Positions 43,948-52,051 of a DNA stretch of 64,000 nucleotides are shown here, piece by piece (position 1 is the first letter of the stretch; the number at the start of each line of letters is the position of its first letter). Location of the stretch: NCBI GenBank assembly GCA_937922235.1, contig CAKZVC010000012.1, forward strand, positions 1 to 64,000, given 5' to 3'. Both the position numbers and the translations under genes were made by a program. The notes under the pieces are model-generated. The model was not told where the DNA came from, made no database searches, and saw only the letters and a program-made list of their open reading frames with translations. This DNA is from an uncultured Acidimicrobiales bacterium (GTDB lineage: Bacteria > Actinomycetota > Acidimicrobiia > Acidimicrobiales > SHLQ01).

Positions 43948-45954
43948 GTGCTTACGGTCTCGGGACTCGCGAAGGCGCACGGTGCGCGCCAACTATTCAA
44001 GAACGTCACGCTGCAGCTCAGCGACGGTCGTCGAATCGCGCTCGTTGGCGGAAACGGCGTTGGCAAGACCACGCTTATCGAGTCGATCATGGGCGTTCAA
44101 GATCCCGACGAAGGCGTCATTCACAAGCCCAAAGACCTGCGCATTGGCTACCTCGCCCAGGAACTCCCTGAAGCGACCGACCGAACCGTTCTTGCCGAAA
44201 CCCTGGACGGCGCGGAGCAGATTCGTGACATCGCCGAGCGCATGCAGAAGCTCGAAGATGAAATGTCGACCGACGACGGCAGCAACCTCGAACAGATCAT
44301 CGAGAAGTACGGACAAGCGCAAAGCGAGTTCGAGACCATGGGCGGCTACGCCATCGAGTCCGAAGCGCATCGCATGCTCGCCGGCCTCGGTTTCCCGCCA
44401 GCGTGGAACGACAGGCCGATCAAAGAACTCTCGGGCGGATGGCGTATGCGCGTCGCCCTTGCTCGTCTGCTGCTGAGCGCGCCCGACGTATTGATTCTCG
44501 ATGAGCCCACGAACCACCTCGATGTCGATTCGGTTGCCTGGCTCGAGAACCATCTCGCTGGTTGGGGCGGCGCGCTGCTGTTCGTCTCGCACGACCGCGA
44601 CTTCATCGACGCCGTGGCGAACCGCATCTTCGAGATGGCCGGTGGCACCGGCACCGAATACGTCGGTAGCTTCCTTGAATTCGTGGCCGCTCGCGAAGAA
44701 CGTTTCGCCCAGATCGCGGCCCAGGCTGCCCAGCAGCGGAAGGCCATTGCGGCCACCGAGGCCTTCGTCGACCGCTTCCGTTACAAGGCCACCAAGGCCA
44801 AGCAGGTGCAGAGCCGCATCAAGGCAATGGAGAAGCTCGAGCTCATCGAGGTTCCGACCGAGAAAGAGATAGCGGCGAAGTTCGACTTCCCCGAACCACA
44901 GCGCTCGTCTCGCCTCGTCGCAGAAATAGTCGACGCCACCGTTGGCTACAAGAACGACGACGGTAGTGAAACGATCATCCTCGAAGACGTCAATATCGCG
45001 GTCGAACGCGGCCGCAAGGTTGGTCTGGTCGGACCGAACGGTGCGGGCAAGACCACCCTCATCCGACTGCTCACCGGCGCACTCGAACCCACCAAGGGCA
45101 ACGTCACATTGGGCAGCAACGTCGATCTCGCCACGTTTGCCCAGGACCAAGCTGAAGACATGGACCCGGCCCGAACCGTCTATGGCGAGCTCTTGTCGGT
45201 CACTCCGAAGAACTCAACTCGAAACTGGCGCACCGTTCTTGGGTCGTTCGGGTTCACCGGGCAAGCCGCCGATCGCAACATCCTCGAACTCTCCGGTGGC
45301 GAGCGGACCCGTTTGGCGTTGGCCAAGACGATGGTCAACCCGGTCAACCTGCTCGTCCTCGATGAGCCGACAAACCACCTCGACCTTCCAAGTTGCGACG
45401 TGCTCGAAGATGCCCTGACCGCGTACCCCGGCACTGTTCTGCTGGTCACGCACGATCGACATCTCATCCGCGGAGTATGCGACGCGCTTATCGAAGTGCG
45501 TGGAGGCAAGGCCATCTGGCATGAGGGTGTCACCGAGAAGGTGCTGAATCCACTCGGCACGCTCACCGCCGACGTTGGCGATGACAGCCGAGAAGCCAGC
45601 GGCTCGAAGCCGAAGAAGCAGAAGCAGCAGCCGAAGAAGTCAAATGCTGGTGGCAATACCGCTGCGGAGAAGAAGGCCAAAAAGCGGGCCGAGGCTGAAG
45701 CTCGCAACTCAAGCCATGTGAACACGCGCGACCTTCGCAAGAAGCAGCAATCAGCCGAACGCAAATGGGAAAAGGCCGAAGCCGAGGTTGCCGACCTGCA
45801 GGAGCAGCTGGCCGACCCTGCGGTGTACGACGACAACGACAAGGTCAAAGAACTCGTCGCCAAGTTCGAAGCAGCCAAAGACAAGGCAGCAGCGCTCATG
45901 GCCGAATGGGAATCCGCCACCGAAGCCCTAGAAAGCGTATCGACTCAGCCCTGA
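43948..45954 (+). CDS. ABC-F family ATPase (Uup-like)
   Basis: About 668 aa, no membrane segments. Two ABC domains: Walker A GGNGVGKT and GPNGAGKT, signatures LSGGWRMRVALARLL and LSGGERTRLALAKT, Walker B LILDEPTNHLD and LVLDEPTNHLD, and an arm/linker region between them. The C-terminal ~110 residues are Lys/Glu-rich coiled coil, as in Uup. ABC-F proteins act on ribosomes or, for Uup, have been linked to DNA/ribosome maintenance. The GTG at 43948 (VLTVSGLAKAHG) fits the family start; a GTG at 43918 in the same frame is possible. Confidence 0.9.
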   Translation: MLTVSGLAKAHGARQLFKNVTLQLSDGRRIALVGGNGVGKTTLIESIMGVQDPDEGVIHKPKDLRIGYLAQELPEATDRTVLAETLDGAEQIRDIAERMQKLEDEMSTDDGSNLEQIIEKYGQAQSEFETMGGYAIESEAHRMLAGLGFPPAWNDRPIKELSGGWRMRVALARLLLSAPDVLILDEPTNHLDVDSVAWLENHLAGWGGALLFVSHDRDFIDAVANRIFEMAGGTGTEYVGSFLEFVAAREERFAQIAAQAAQQRKAIAATEAFVDRFRYKATKAKQVQSRIKAMEKLELIEVPTEKEIAAKFDFPEPQRSSRLVAEIVDATVGYKNDDGSETIILEDVNIAVERGRKVGLVGPNGAGKTTLIRLLTGALEPTKGNVTLGSNVDLATFAQDQAEDMDPARTVYGELLSVTPKNSTRNWRTVLGSFGFTGQAADRNILELSGGERTRLALAKTMVNPVNLLVLDEPTNHLDLPSCDVLEDALTAYPGTVLLVTHDRHLIRGVCDALIEVRGGKAIWHEGVTEKVLNPLGTLTADVGDDSREASGSKPKKQKQQPKKSNAGGNTAAEKKAKKRAEAEARNSSHVNTRDLRKKQQSAERKWEKAEAEVADLQEQLADPAVYDDNDKVKELVAKFEAAKDKAAALMAEWESATEALESVSTQP

Positions 45955-46090
45955 CGGGCTTCCCCGAACTCGAGTTTCTCGCCTGGGGGCTCGAAACATC
46001 GACCTGAGAAAGCGCTCGACGAGAGTGAAGCTCGCGTAGCGACCGCCGTTCGCTTCGCTCACTAACCGAGTTTGTTGCTGACGCCCCAAA

Positions 46091-46168
46091 CATCGCATTC
46101 TCCAACCACTCAAGGGGAGGGAGCGGAGCGGACGACCATGTCGACTTCCACGGATCTCGACCGGAAGT
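46091..46168 (+). repeat. Left 78-bp inverted repeat flanking plsC
   Basis: From CATCGCATTCTCCAACCACT through AAGGGGAGGGAGCGGAGCGG to CCGGAAGT. It pairs with 46885-46961 with about three differences including one indel. It ends 32 nt before the plsC ATG. The inner end carries ACTTCC/GGAAGT arms. Confidence 0.92.
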
Positions 46169-46200
46169 GTCGAGAAGTAACCGCGAGATAGAGTTTCGTG

Positions 46201-46875
46201 ATGGCTGAGACAGATCTTGCAGAGTGGGCGGCTGGCGTTTCCGAGAAGCCGTACGGCGAGCGGATCTACTCGATCACGAAGAAGATCTCCGAGCAGACAT
46301 TGTTTCGGATCCTCGACGTGCGCCACGAAGGCACTGAGCTCCTTCGCACCGCTCCCCCATGCATCATTGCGCCTGTACATCGCTCGAACCTCGACAGCGT
46401 GATCATCGGCGTGCTCGGCGGTCGTCGCCTGCCAACCCTCGCCAAGGAATCGCTGTTCAAGATCAAGCCCGTCGGCTGGTGGATCGCCGGGCTCGGCGCC
46501 ATTCCGCTTGATCGTGACGCAGCCGACCGCGAAGCAACCACTGCTGCTCGCAAGATCCTCGACTCGGGCAAGCCGTTGATGATCTTTCCCGAAGGCACCC
46601 GCCAAACCGGTCAGCAGATCGGCGAGCTCTTCGACGGCACCACGTGGATTGCGGCCAAGACCGGCGCCACGATCGTGCCCGTCGGCATCGCCGGAACCGA
46701 AGCCGCCATGCCTCCCGGAGCAAAGTTCCCCAAACGTGTACCCGTCGGTGTTGCTGTTGGCGAGCCGATCCCCATGCCCGAGGGCCGAGTGCCACGCTCG
46801 AAACTCACCGAGCTCACCAACCAGATGCGAGCCTCACTCCAAGCAGCCAACGACCGCGCCCACGAACTGCTGTAA
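46201..46875 (+). CDS. plsC: 1-acyl-sn-glycerol-3-phosphate acyltransferase-like protein
   Basis: 224 aa. It transfers an acyl group to lysophosphatidate in phospholipid synthesis. Catalytic HRSNLD (H60-x4-D65), the substrate-binding FPEGTR (~121-126) and PVGIAGTEAAMP are in the usual PlsC order. No strong membrane segment, so peripheral. The ATG at 46201 is chosen; a GTG one codon upstream is possible. The gene is framed by 78-bp inverted repeats (46091-46168 and 46885-46961), which is unusual for a housekeeping gene. Confidence 0.88.
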   Translation: MAETDLAEWAAGVSEKPYGERIYSITKKISEQTLFRILDVRHEGTELLRTAPPCIIAPVHRSNLDSVIIGVLGGRRLPTLAKESLFKIKPVGWWIAGLGAIPLDRDAADREATTAARKILDSGKPLMIFPEGTRQTGQQIGELFDGTTWIAAKTGATIVPVGIAGTEAAMPPGAKFPKRVPVGVAVGEPIPMPEGRVPRSKLTELTNQMRASLQAANDRAHELL

Positions 46876-46884
46876 CTCGCTCGG

Positions 46885-46961
46885 ACTTCCGCCGAGATCC
46901 GCGGAAGTCGACATGGTCGTCCGCTCCGCTCCCTCCCCTTGAGTGGTTGGAGAATGCGATG
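46885..46961 (-). repeat. Right 77-bp inverted repeat flanking plsC
   Basis: Reverse complement of 46091-46168. It begins 9 nt after the plsC stop. On the minus strand GACTTCCGC and GCGGAAGTC form a 9-bp hairpin with an 8-nt loop at its inner end. Confidence 0.92.
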
Positions 46962-46984
46962 GTTTCGGGCGCCGATACAAGTTC

Positions 46985-47025
46985 TTCTGAGTCTGATGCA
47001 CGGTAAGCGGGGCTGAGACTCAGAA
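46985..47025 (+). terminator. Long-arm inverted repeat upstream of surE
   Basis: TTCTGAGTCT (46985-46994) and AGACTCAGAA (47016-47025) are perfect 10-bp arms around a 21-nt loop, followed by AAA. It lies 20 nt before the surE GTG and could terminate the plsC transcript or control surE. Confidence 0.5.
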
Positions 47026-47044
47026 AAACCGTAGATTAGGTTTC

Positions 47045-47884
47045 GTGCGCATCTTGGTGACCAATGACGACGGAATCGACTCGCTTGGGCTCCATGCCTT
47101 AGCCAACGCCATGCGGCCGTTCGGTGAGGTCACCGTCGTCGCTCCGGCAAGCGAGTACTCCGGTGCGGGGGCCTCGCTCGGCACCCTCACGTTCGAGGAG
47201 CCGATTGCGCGCCCCCATCAGATCGACGCGCTCGACGGCTTGAAGACCTGGTCGGTCACCGGGCCACCAGCGCTCTGTGTCATGTACGCCCAGCTCGGGT
47301 CGTTCGGCGACGAAGCGTTCGACCTCATCGTGTCGGGCATCAACCCCGGGCAGAACGTTGGCTGGTCGGTATATCACTCCGGCACAATCGGAGCATGTCT
47401 CACAGGTCGTAACCGCGGAACGAGCGGCCTCGCGATGAGCATGGGCTTTAACGGCAAAGACGTCGAAGGTCAGACCTGGGGCCAGATTGTCGAAGGCATG
47501 ATCTGGGAGACCGGAGCGACTATCGCTGCCGAAATCGTCCAGGGCATGATCGACTCACCAACAACTCCCCCATCGGTGATCAACTGCAACGTCCCGAACA
47601 AGTCGCTCGACGAACTCGAGGGCTGGAGCGTGGCAAAGGTCGGCTCTGAACCACCACGCAAGCTCGTCACCGGCGACCTCGTTCCTGACGACCCCGATGA
47701 AGACGGCGAGCGCTTCAAGCTGACGATGGATTGGGGCGCAGCTGGCAAGGTCGTTGAAGGCACCGACGCCTACCTCGTTCGCAACAACACCGTGTCGGTG
47801 TCGTGGATCGGCGACCTCAAAGAGACCACGGCCGACCCAGCCCAGCACGACGCAGTGAGCAGCCGGCTCGACAACCTGCTGTAG
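47045..47884 (+). CDS. surE: 5'/3'-nucleotidase SurE
   Basis: 279 aa. It removes phosphate from nucleoside monophosphates. MRILVTNDDGID (metal ligands Asp8, Asp9), APASEYSGAGASL (Ser39) and SGINPGQNVGWSVYHSGTIGA are the canonical SurE signatures. Normal family length. GTG start. Ends at a two-way hairpin. Confidence 0.93.
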   Translation: MRILVTNDDGIDSLGLHALANAMRPFGEVTVVAPASEYSGAGASLGTLTFEEPIARPHQIDALDGLKTWSVTGPPALCVMYAQLGSFGDEAFDLIVSGINPGQNVGWSVYHSGTIGACLTGRNRGTSGLAMSMGFNGKDVEGQTWGQIVEGMIWETGATIAAEIVQGMIDSPTTPPSVINCNVPNKSLDELEGWSVAKVGSEPPRKLVTGDLVPDDPDEDGERFKLTMDWGAAGKVVEGTDAYLVRNNTVSVSWIGDLKETTADPAQHDAVSSRLDNLL

Positions 47885-47895
47885 CTCAACAATTT

Positions 47896-47932
47896 TGAAC
47901 CGCTAGGTACGCCTGGCGTACTTTTCGGTTCA
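47896..47932. terminator. Nested two-way hairpin between surE and the YbaK-like gene
   Basis: TGAACCG/CGGTTCA arms (47896-47902 and 47926-47932), a 4x4 internal loop (CTAG opposite TTTT), then GTACGC-CTG-GCGTAC. It overlaps the stop codon of the minus-strand gene. It has the same outer stem, T-loop, inner stem plan as the 42.5 kb repeat. Confidence 0.65.
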
Positions 47933-48415
47933 CATTGGTTGCTCGGTGAAGGTGGACTCGGTGGCGCCCGTGATGCGGAGTAGGTCGGCCGGGTTGATCG
48001 GGAACACGTGGCGCGGCGTTCCGGCGGCTGCCCACACGCTGTCGTGGCCCAAGAGCGCTGGGTCGAAGAACGCCCGAACCGCGTTGTCGTGCCCGAACGG
48101 CGGAACGCCACCGATCGCATACCCCGTGATCGCCCGGACCTGATCGGCGTCGGCACGACCGCACTTCGCTCCCCCAGCGGCCTTCGTCAGCTTCGCGGTG
48201 TCGACCCGATTCGCTCCGCTCGTCAACGCGAGAACCAACTCGCCGTCGACCTCGAAGATCAGCGACTTAACGATCTGGCCCACCTCGCACCCAACCGCGG
48301 CTGCAGCATCGTCAGCGGTGCGGGTTCCATCGGGATACTCGACCACTTCAAGGGTTAGTCCGTGGCTCGACGCAGCGTCGACAACGCGCTGCGCGCTTGG
48401 CGGAAGATCACTCAT
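47930..48415 (-). CDS. YbaK/EbsC-family aminoacyl-tRNA deacylase-like protein
   Basis: 161 aa from the ATG at 48415. Seen: TADDAAAAVGCEVGQIVKSLIFEVDGELVLALTSG with the conserved Lys, and GYAIGGVPPFGH, the family loop. More like the ProX/YbaK-domain group than the copy at 33957-34427; the two share only the core motifs. The start overlaps the stop of the upstream amylase gene (ATGA). Confidence 0.85.
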   Translation of the reverse strand: MSDLPPSAQRVVDAASSHGLTLEVVEYPDGTRTADDAAAAVGCEVGQIVKSLIFEVDGELVLALTSGANRVDTAKLTKAAGGAKCGRADADQVRAITGYAIGGVPPFGHDNAVRAFFDPALLGHDSVWAAAGTPRHVFPINPADLLRITGATESTFTEQPM

Positions 48416-49872
48416 GGGGCACTCCAAATTCCTATCGACCGTGGCGGCATCTTCAGCGCTCCGTCGGCATCACGGGTGGCTGTCCCCCACAGCAACGTTG
48501 CGTCGATGGCGACCGTCTTCGCATCAACTGGCGCCACGTCAGCTTCATCGGCATGATTGATCGCCACCACCACGCGTTCAGCACCGGCGCCGCGAGCAAA
48601 GACATACGTTCGCCCGAAGTCTGGGCCAGGCATCGGGCCGATGCGTTCGAACTCGGCCGAGCGCAACGCTGGGGTTGCATGACGCAGCGCGATCAGTTCT
48701 TTGACCGCGGTCGTGAGCTCGGGAACCGAGTCCATTGCGTCCCACGGAAACCCGCGGCGACAATCCGGGTCGGGGCCGCCTTCGAGCCCAACCTCGGTGC
48801 CGTAGTAGATACATGGCGCACCGGGCAGGGTGAAGAGCACCGCGAGGCAGAGAATAACGAGCTCGTGGTCGCCTCCGGCCATCGACATGATCCGACCAGT
48901 GTCGTGGCTGTCGAGCAGGTTCAGCATGGCCGTGCGCTCGCTCGGACCGTAGAGATCCATCAGCCAGTCGATGCGGTCAGCAAAGGCGCCTGCGTTCAGC
49001 CCAGGCGTGACGAAGTAATCGTTGTTGTCGACGATGGCCTCTTCGACGATCCGGTTGCCGATGCCGTAGGCGATGGTCGCCGTGGTCTGTGGATAGTTCA
49101 TGACCCCATCGAACGGACCGTGCGCGCCGACCCATCCGGTGGCCTCGTGCCAGATCTCGCCGGTGAGATACGCCTCAGGATTTACCGCCCGAACCCGGCT
49201 CCTGAACTCGTCCCAGAACCCCTCGGTTTGAATCTCGTTTGGTACGTCGAGGCGCCAGCCATCGGCTCCACGCTCGATCCAATGGGTGCCGACCTTCCAC
49301 AAGAACTCGCGCACGGCCTCATGGTCGGTGTTGAGCACCGGCAGCGCATGCAGCCCCCACCAGGCGTCGTAGGTGGCTGGCGTGTCTTCGTCGTAGGGAA
49401 CGATTGGGAACTCACGAACACGGAACCAGTCGATGAAGGCCGACTTCTCTTGGTGCTCGGCGATATCGCTGAACTGAAAGAAGCCGCGGCTCGCGTGGTT
49501 GAAGACCCCGTCGAGGATCACCCGGATGTTCCGGGAATGTGCCGCCTCGATCATCGCATCGAAGGCCTCGTTGCCACCCAAGAGCGGATCGACCTGGAAA
49601 TAGTCGTGGGTGTGGTAGCGGTGATTCGACGCGCTCTGAAAGATCGGGTTGAACCACAGTGCGTTGATACCGAGGTCGGCGAGGTAGTCGAGCTTGTCGA
49701 TGACGCCCCAAAGATCGCCGCCCTTGTAGCCGGTATGGGTTGGCGGCTCGTCCCACGTGTCGAGCCGGAGGCCGAGGTCGACCTTGCCAGACCGAGCAAA
49801 GCGATCGGGGAAGATCTGATAGAAGACTGCGTCAGCCACCCACGCGGGGGGATTCGAAGAAGGGGTCGTCAC
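48412..49872 (-). CDS. GH13 alpha-amylase family glycoside hydrolase
   Basis: 486 aa from a GTG at 49872. It acts on alpha-glucans. (beta/alpha)8 motifs: DLGINALWFNPIF, DGVFNHAS, catalytic nucleophile Asp in DGWRLDVPNE, acid/base Glu in YLTGEIWHEA, and transition-state Asp in LLDSHDT. The N-terminal VFYQIFPDRF resembles the neopullulanase/cyclomaltodextrinase group, but the usual extra N-domain is missing. No signal peptide, so cytoplasmic maltodextrin or glycogen breakdown is likely. The frame extends to 50025 over the upstream gene's end, but that stretch lacks conserved residues. Confidence 0.9.
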   Translation of the reverse strand: MTTPSSNPPAWVADAVFYQIFPDRFARSGKVDLGLRLDTWDEPPTHTGYKGGDLWGVIDKLDYLADLGINALWFNPIFQSASNHRYHTHDYFQVDPLLGGNEAFDAMIEAAHSRNIRVILDGVFNHASRGFFQFSDIAEHQEKSAFIDWFRVREFPIVPYDEDTPATYDAWWGLHALPVLNTDHEAVREFLWKVGTHWIERGADGWRLDVPNEIQTEGFWDEFRSRVRAVNPEAYLTGEIWHEATGWVGAHGPFDGVMNYPQTTATIAYGIGNRIVEEAIVDNNDYFVTPGLNAGAFADRIDWLMDLYGPSERTAMLNLLDSHDTGRIMSMAGGDHELVILCLAVLFTLPGAPCIYYGTEVGLEGGPDPDCRRGFPWDAMDSVPELTTAVKELIALRHATPALRSAEFERIGPMPGPDFGRTYVFARGAGAERVVVAINHADEADVAPVDAKTVAIDATLLWGTATRDADGALKMPPRSIGIWSAP

Positions 49873-49882
49873 TCGGCGAATG

Positions 49883-51073
49883 TTAGATCGTCGAACGCAG
49901 ATTCGGCGCGAGTGAGCCGTTGTTCGAGACCTCGATGCCTTCAACCCCGACGAGCGCAGCCAGGTCGTGTATGGCTTCGGCCACCCGTCCCGCCATCTCG
50001 AGCGTGTCGTGTCCGAACTCGGCATGCGACGACTGAATTCGAAGAACGTCCGCTTGGCGATCGGTCTTCACGTCGAGGCGGGCCACCAGGTCACCGTCGA
50101 CCATCATGGGCAGCACGTAGTAGCCGTACTTTCGCTTGGCCTCGGGGACGTAGATCTCGATCCGGTACTCGAAACCCCAGATGCGCTCGGCGCGCTCGCG
50201 GAACCAGACCACCGGGTCGAACGGCGACAGCACAGTGGCACCGGTGATCGATCGAGGGGTCTTCGCATCGGGGTCCGCGAACGCCGGTACGTCCCAGCCC
50301 TTGACGGTGGCGGGCAAGATTCGCCCGTCCTCGACTAGCTCGGCGAGCACCGGCCGGACTTCACGAATCGAGAGGCGGAAGTAGTCGGCGATGTCTTTGG
50401 CGGTTCCGACACCAACCGCCTGGGTCGCCTGCACCAGCAGATGTTTGAGTGCGTCTTCGGGCGTCGGTGTTGGCAGCGCCCGAATCTCTGCCGGAATGAT
50501 GTTCTCGATCGGCGTGAACACCTTCTCGAAGTTGCCCTGACGACGAACACCCAGATCCCCCACCCGGTAGAGCCAATCGAGCGCCATCACCCCGAGCGAA
50601 CGGTGCCACCAGCCCGACCCATCACCAGGCATTGGCCGCGGGTCCTCAAGCGTTCCCCCGGTGACGGTGCCTTTGTCGCGCACCTCATCGAGAATCGACT
50701 GCACATAGTTCGGCTCGCGGATCGATACCTCGTGCAGGTTCTTCCACGTACGACCTTCGCGGGCGCGATCCCAAGTCCACCGGATCAGCGGTTCAGTCTC
50801 GACCGGAAGCATCGATGCCTCGTGAGACCAGACCTCGAACCACGAATCGTCCTTGTACGCCACCCGGTCGAGCAACGCCGGGTCGTACGGGCCAAGGCGG
50901 CTATGGAACGTCAAGTACTGCGTTCGGATGACGACTGGAATCGAATCGAGCTGCAACACTCGCATGCGCCCCATCGCTCGTTTTAGGTGGCGCTTTGTAA
51001 CTGCGCCCTTGGGGGCAACGTCAGCAAAGCCCTGAGCGCCAAGCGCTATCCGACGCGCCACGTCGGCTGACAT
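49883..51073 (-). CDS. YcaQ/AlkZ-like (HTH_42) DNA glycosylase family protein
   Basis: 396 aa from the ATG at 51073 (MSADVARRIALGAQGF, the usual family opening); a GTG at 51097 is also possible. The family removes alkylated bases, and some members unhook interstrand crosslinks. MRVLQLDSIPVV (~38-49) contains the QLD form of the catalytic Q-x-Q/D motif, which places it with the YcaQ-like rather than the AlkZ branch. WSHEASMLP and VVWFRERAERIWGF are further conserved stretches. It ends 11 nt before the amylase start on the same strand. Confidence 0.85.
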   Translation of the reverse strand: MSADVARRIALGAQGFADVAPKGAVTKRHLKRAMGRMRVLQLDSIPVVIRTQYLTFHSRLGPYDPALLDRVAYKDDSWFEVWSHEASMLPVETEPLIRWTWDRAREGRTWKNLHEVSIREPNYVQSILDEVRDKGTVTGGTLEDPRPMPGDGSGWWHRSLGVMALDWLYRVGDLGVRRQGNFEKVFTPIENIIPAEIRALPTPTPEDALKHLLVQATQAVGVGTAKDIADYFRLSIREVRPVLAELVEDGRILPATVKGWDVPAFADPDAKTPRSITGATVLSPFDPVVWFRERAERIWGFEYRIEIYVPEAKRKYGYYVLPMMVDGDLVARLDVKTDRQADVLRIQSSHAEFGHDTLEMAGRVAEAIHDLAALVGVEGIEVSNNGSLAPNLRSTI

Positions 51074-51130
51074 GTTCCACTGACCGGTGCGACTCACAAT
51101 TGGCGAGGCTACTCGCTAGCGTTGAAGGCC

Positions 51131-52051
51131 ATGTCTACGAACCTCCCTGGCCGCAGCGCCGCTCTCCTCTTCGCCCTTGCCCTCGCACTTGCCGCGTGCG
51201 GCAGCAACGCGGCGAGCGATACCGAAACCGCAGAGGCGACCGAAACCACCGAAGCTCCGGTCGCGACTGAAGCCCCGACGGTCGAAGAAGCTGAAGAACC
51301 CGCTACGGGTAGCAACGACGAAATCAACGGCGGCAAGCCTGAGGTCGAGATTCCCGCTGGTGATGCGCCCACCGAGCTCGGCATCGACGACCTCATCGAA
51401 GGCGATGGCGCCGAGGTCGCTGCCGGTGACCTCCTCGTCATGCACTACGTCGGCGTCCTCCACGCAAACGGCGAGCAATTCGATGCAAGCTGGGACCGGG
51501 GCTCGACCTTCAACTTCACCCTTGGCCAGGGCCGAGTCATTCAAGGATGGGATGAGGGCATTGTTGGCATGAAGGTTGGCGGACGTCGCCTGCTCAACAT
51601 CCCGTCCGCCCAGGCCTACGGCTCAAACAGCCAAGGCGGCATTCCCGCCGACAGTGCGCTCGTGTTCGTCGTCGACTTAGTCGATGCCATTAGCCCACCC
51701 GCAGAAATCGAGAACGCGGACGCTCCGGTGACTGAGCTTGAGGTCACCGTCATCGAAGAGGGCGACGGCGACGTCATCACCGCCGAATCATTCGTCGACA
51801 TCCACTACCAGCTCATGGCCCAATCGACGGGCACGCTCATCGAGAGCTCGTGGGTAGGCGGGCAATCACTACCGTTCCCCATGGCCACCCCACCCATTCC
51901 GGGTTGGGGCGAAGCTCTGCTCGGCAAGCGCGCCGGTGATTCGCTTCGCATCGTGATTCCGCCAGCACTTGGCATTGGTCAAGAGGGCGGCCCGATCGGG
52001 CTGGAAGAGACGCTGGTAACCGAAATTCGCGTGATGTCGGTGACGAACTAA
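51131..52051 (+). CDS. Lipoprotein with two FKBP-type peptidyl-prolyl isomerase domains
   Basis: 306 aa. Lipoprotein signal (LALALAACGS), an acidic Thr/Glu linker to ~75, domain 1 (~85-180) with VMHYVGVLHANGEQFDASWDRG, FTLGQGRVIQGWDEGIVGMKVGGRR and PSAQAYG, all FKBP hallmarks. Domain 2 (~200-305) keeps VDIHYQLM, PIPGWGEALLGKRAGDSLRIVIPP and the final strand but lacks some active-site aromatics. It probably folds exported proteins on the outer membrane face. ATG 51131 chosen; a TTG lies three codons upstream. Confidence 0.9.
   Translation: MSTNLPGRSAALLFALALALAACGSNAASDTETAEATETTEAPVATEAPTVEEAEEPATGSNDEINGGKPEVEIPAGDAPTELGIDDLIEGDGAEVAAGDLLVMHYVGVLHANGEQFDASWDRGSTFNFTLGQGRVIQGWDEGIVGMKVGGRRLLNIPSAQAYGSNSQGGIPADSALVFVVDLVDAISPPAEIENADAPVTELEVTVIEEGDGDVITAESFVDIHYQLMAQSTGTLIESSWVGGQSLPFPMATPPIPGWGEALLGKRAGDSLRIVIPPALGIGQEGGPIGLEETLVTEIRVMSVTN

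Noticed and set aside
43119-44171. 350-aa plus-strand ORF opposite DUF445
   Set aside because: It is antisense to a clear DUF445 gene, runs into the ABC-F gene in another frame, and ends in Arg/His-rich sequence typical of shadow frames.
46091-46961. Insertion sequence with transposase
   Set aside because: The inverted repeats enclose only a PlsC acyltransferase. No transposase or DDE/Y1 motif was found, and no target duplication could be confirmed by eye.
48397-50247. 616-aa plus-strand ORF opposite the amylase and glycosylase genes
   Set aside because: The minus-strand frames contain complete GH13 and YcaQ motifs. The antisense product has no recognisable fold and is an effect of GC-rich codon use.
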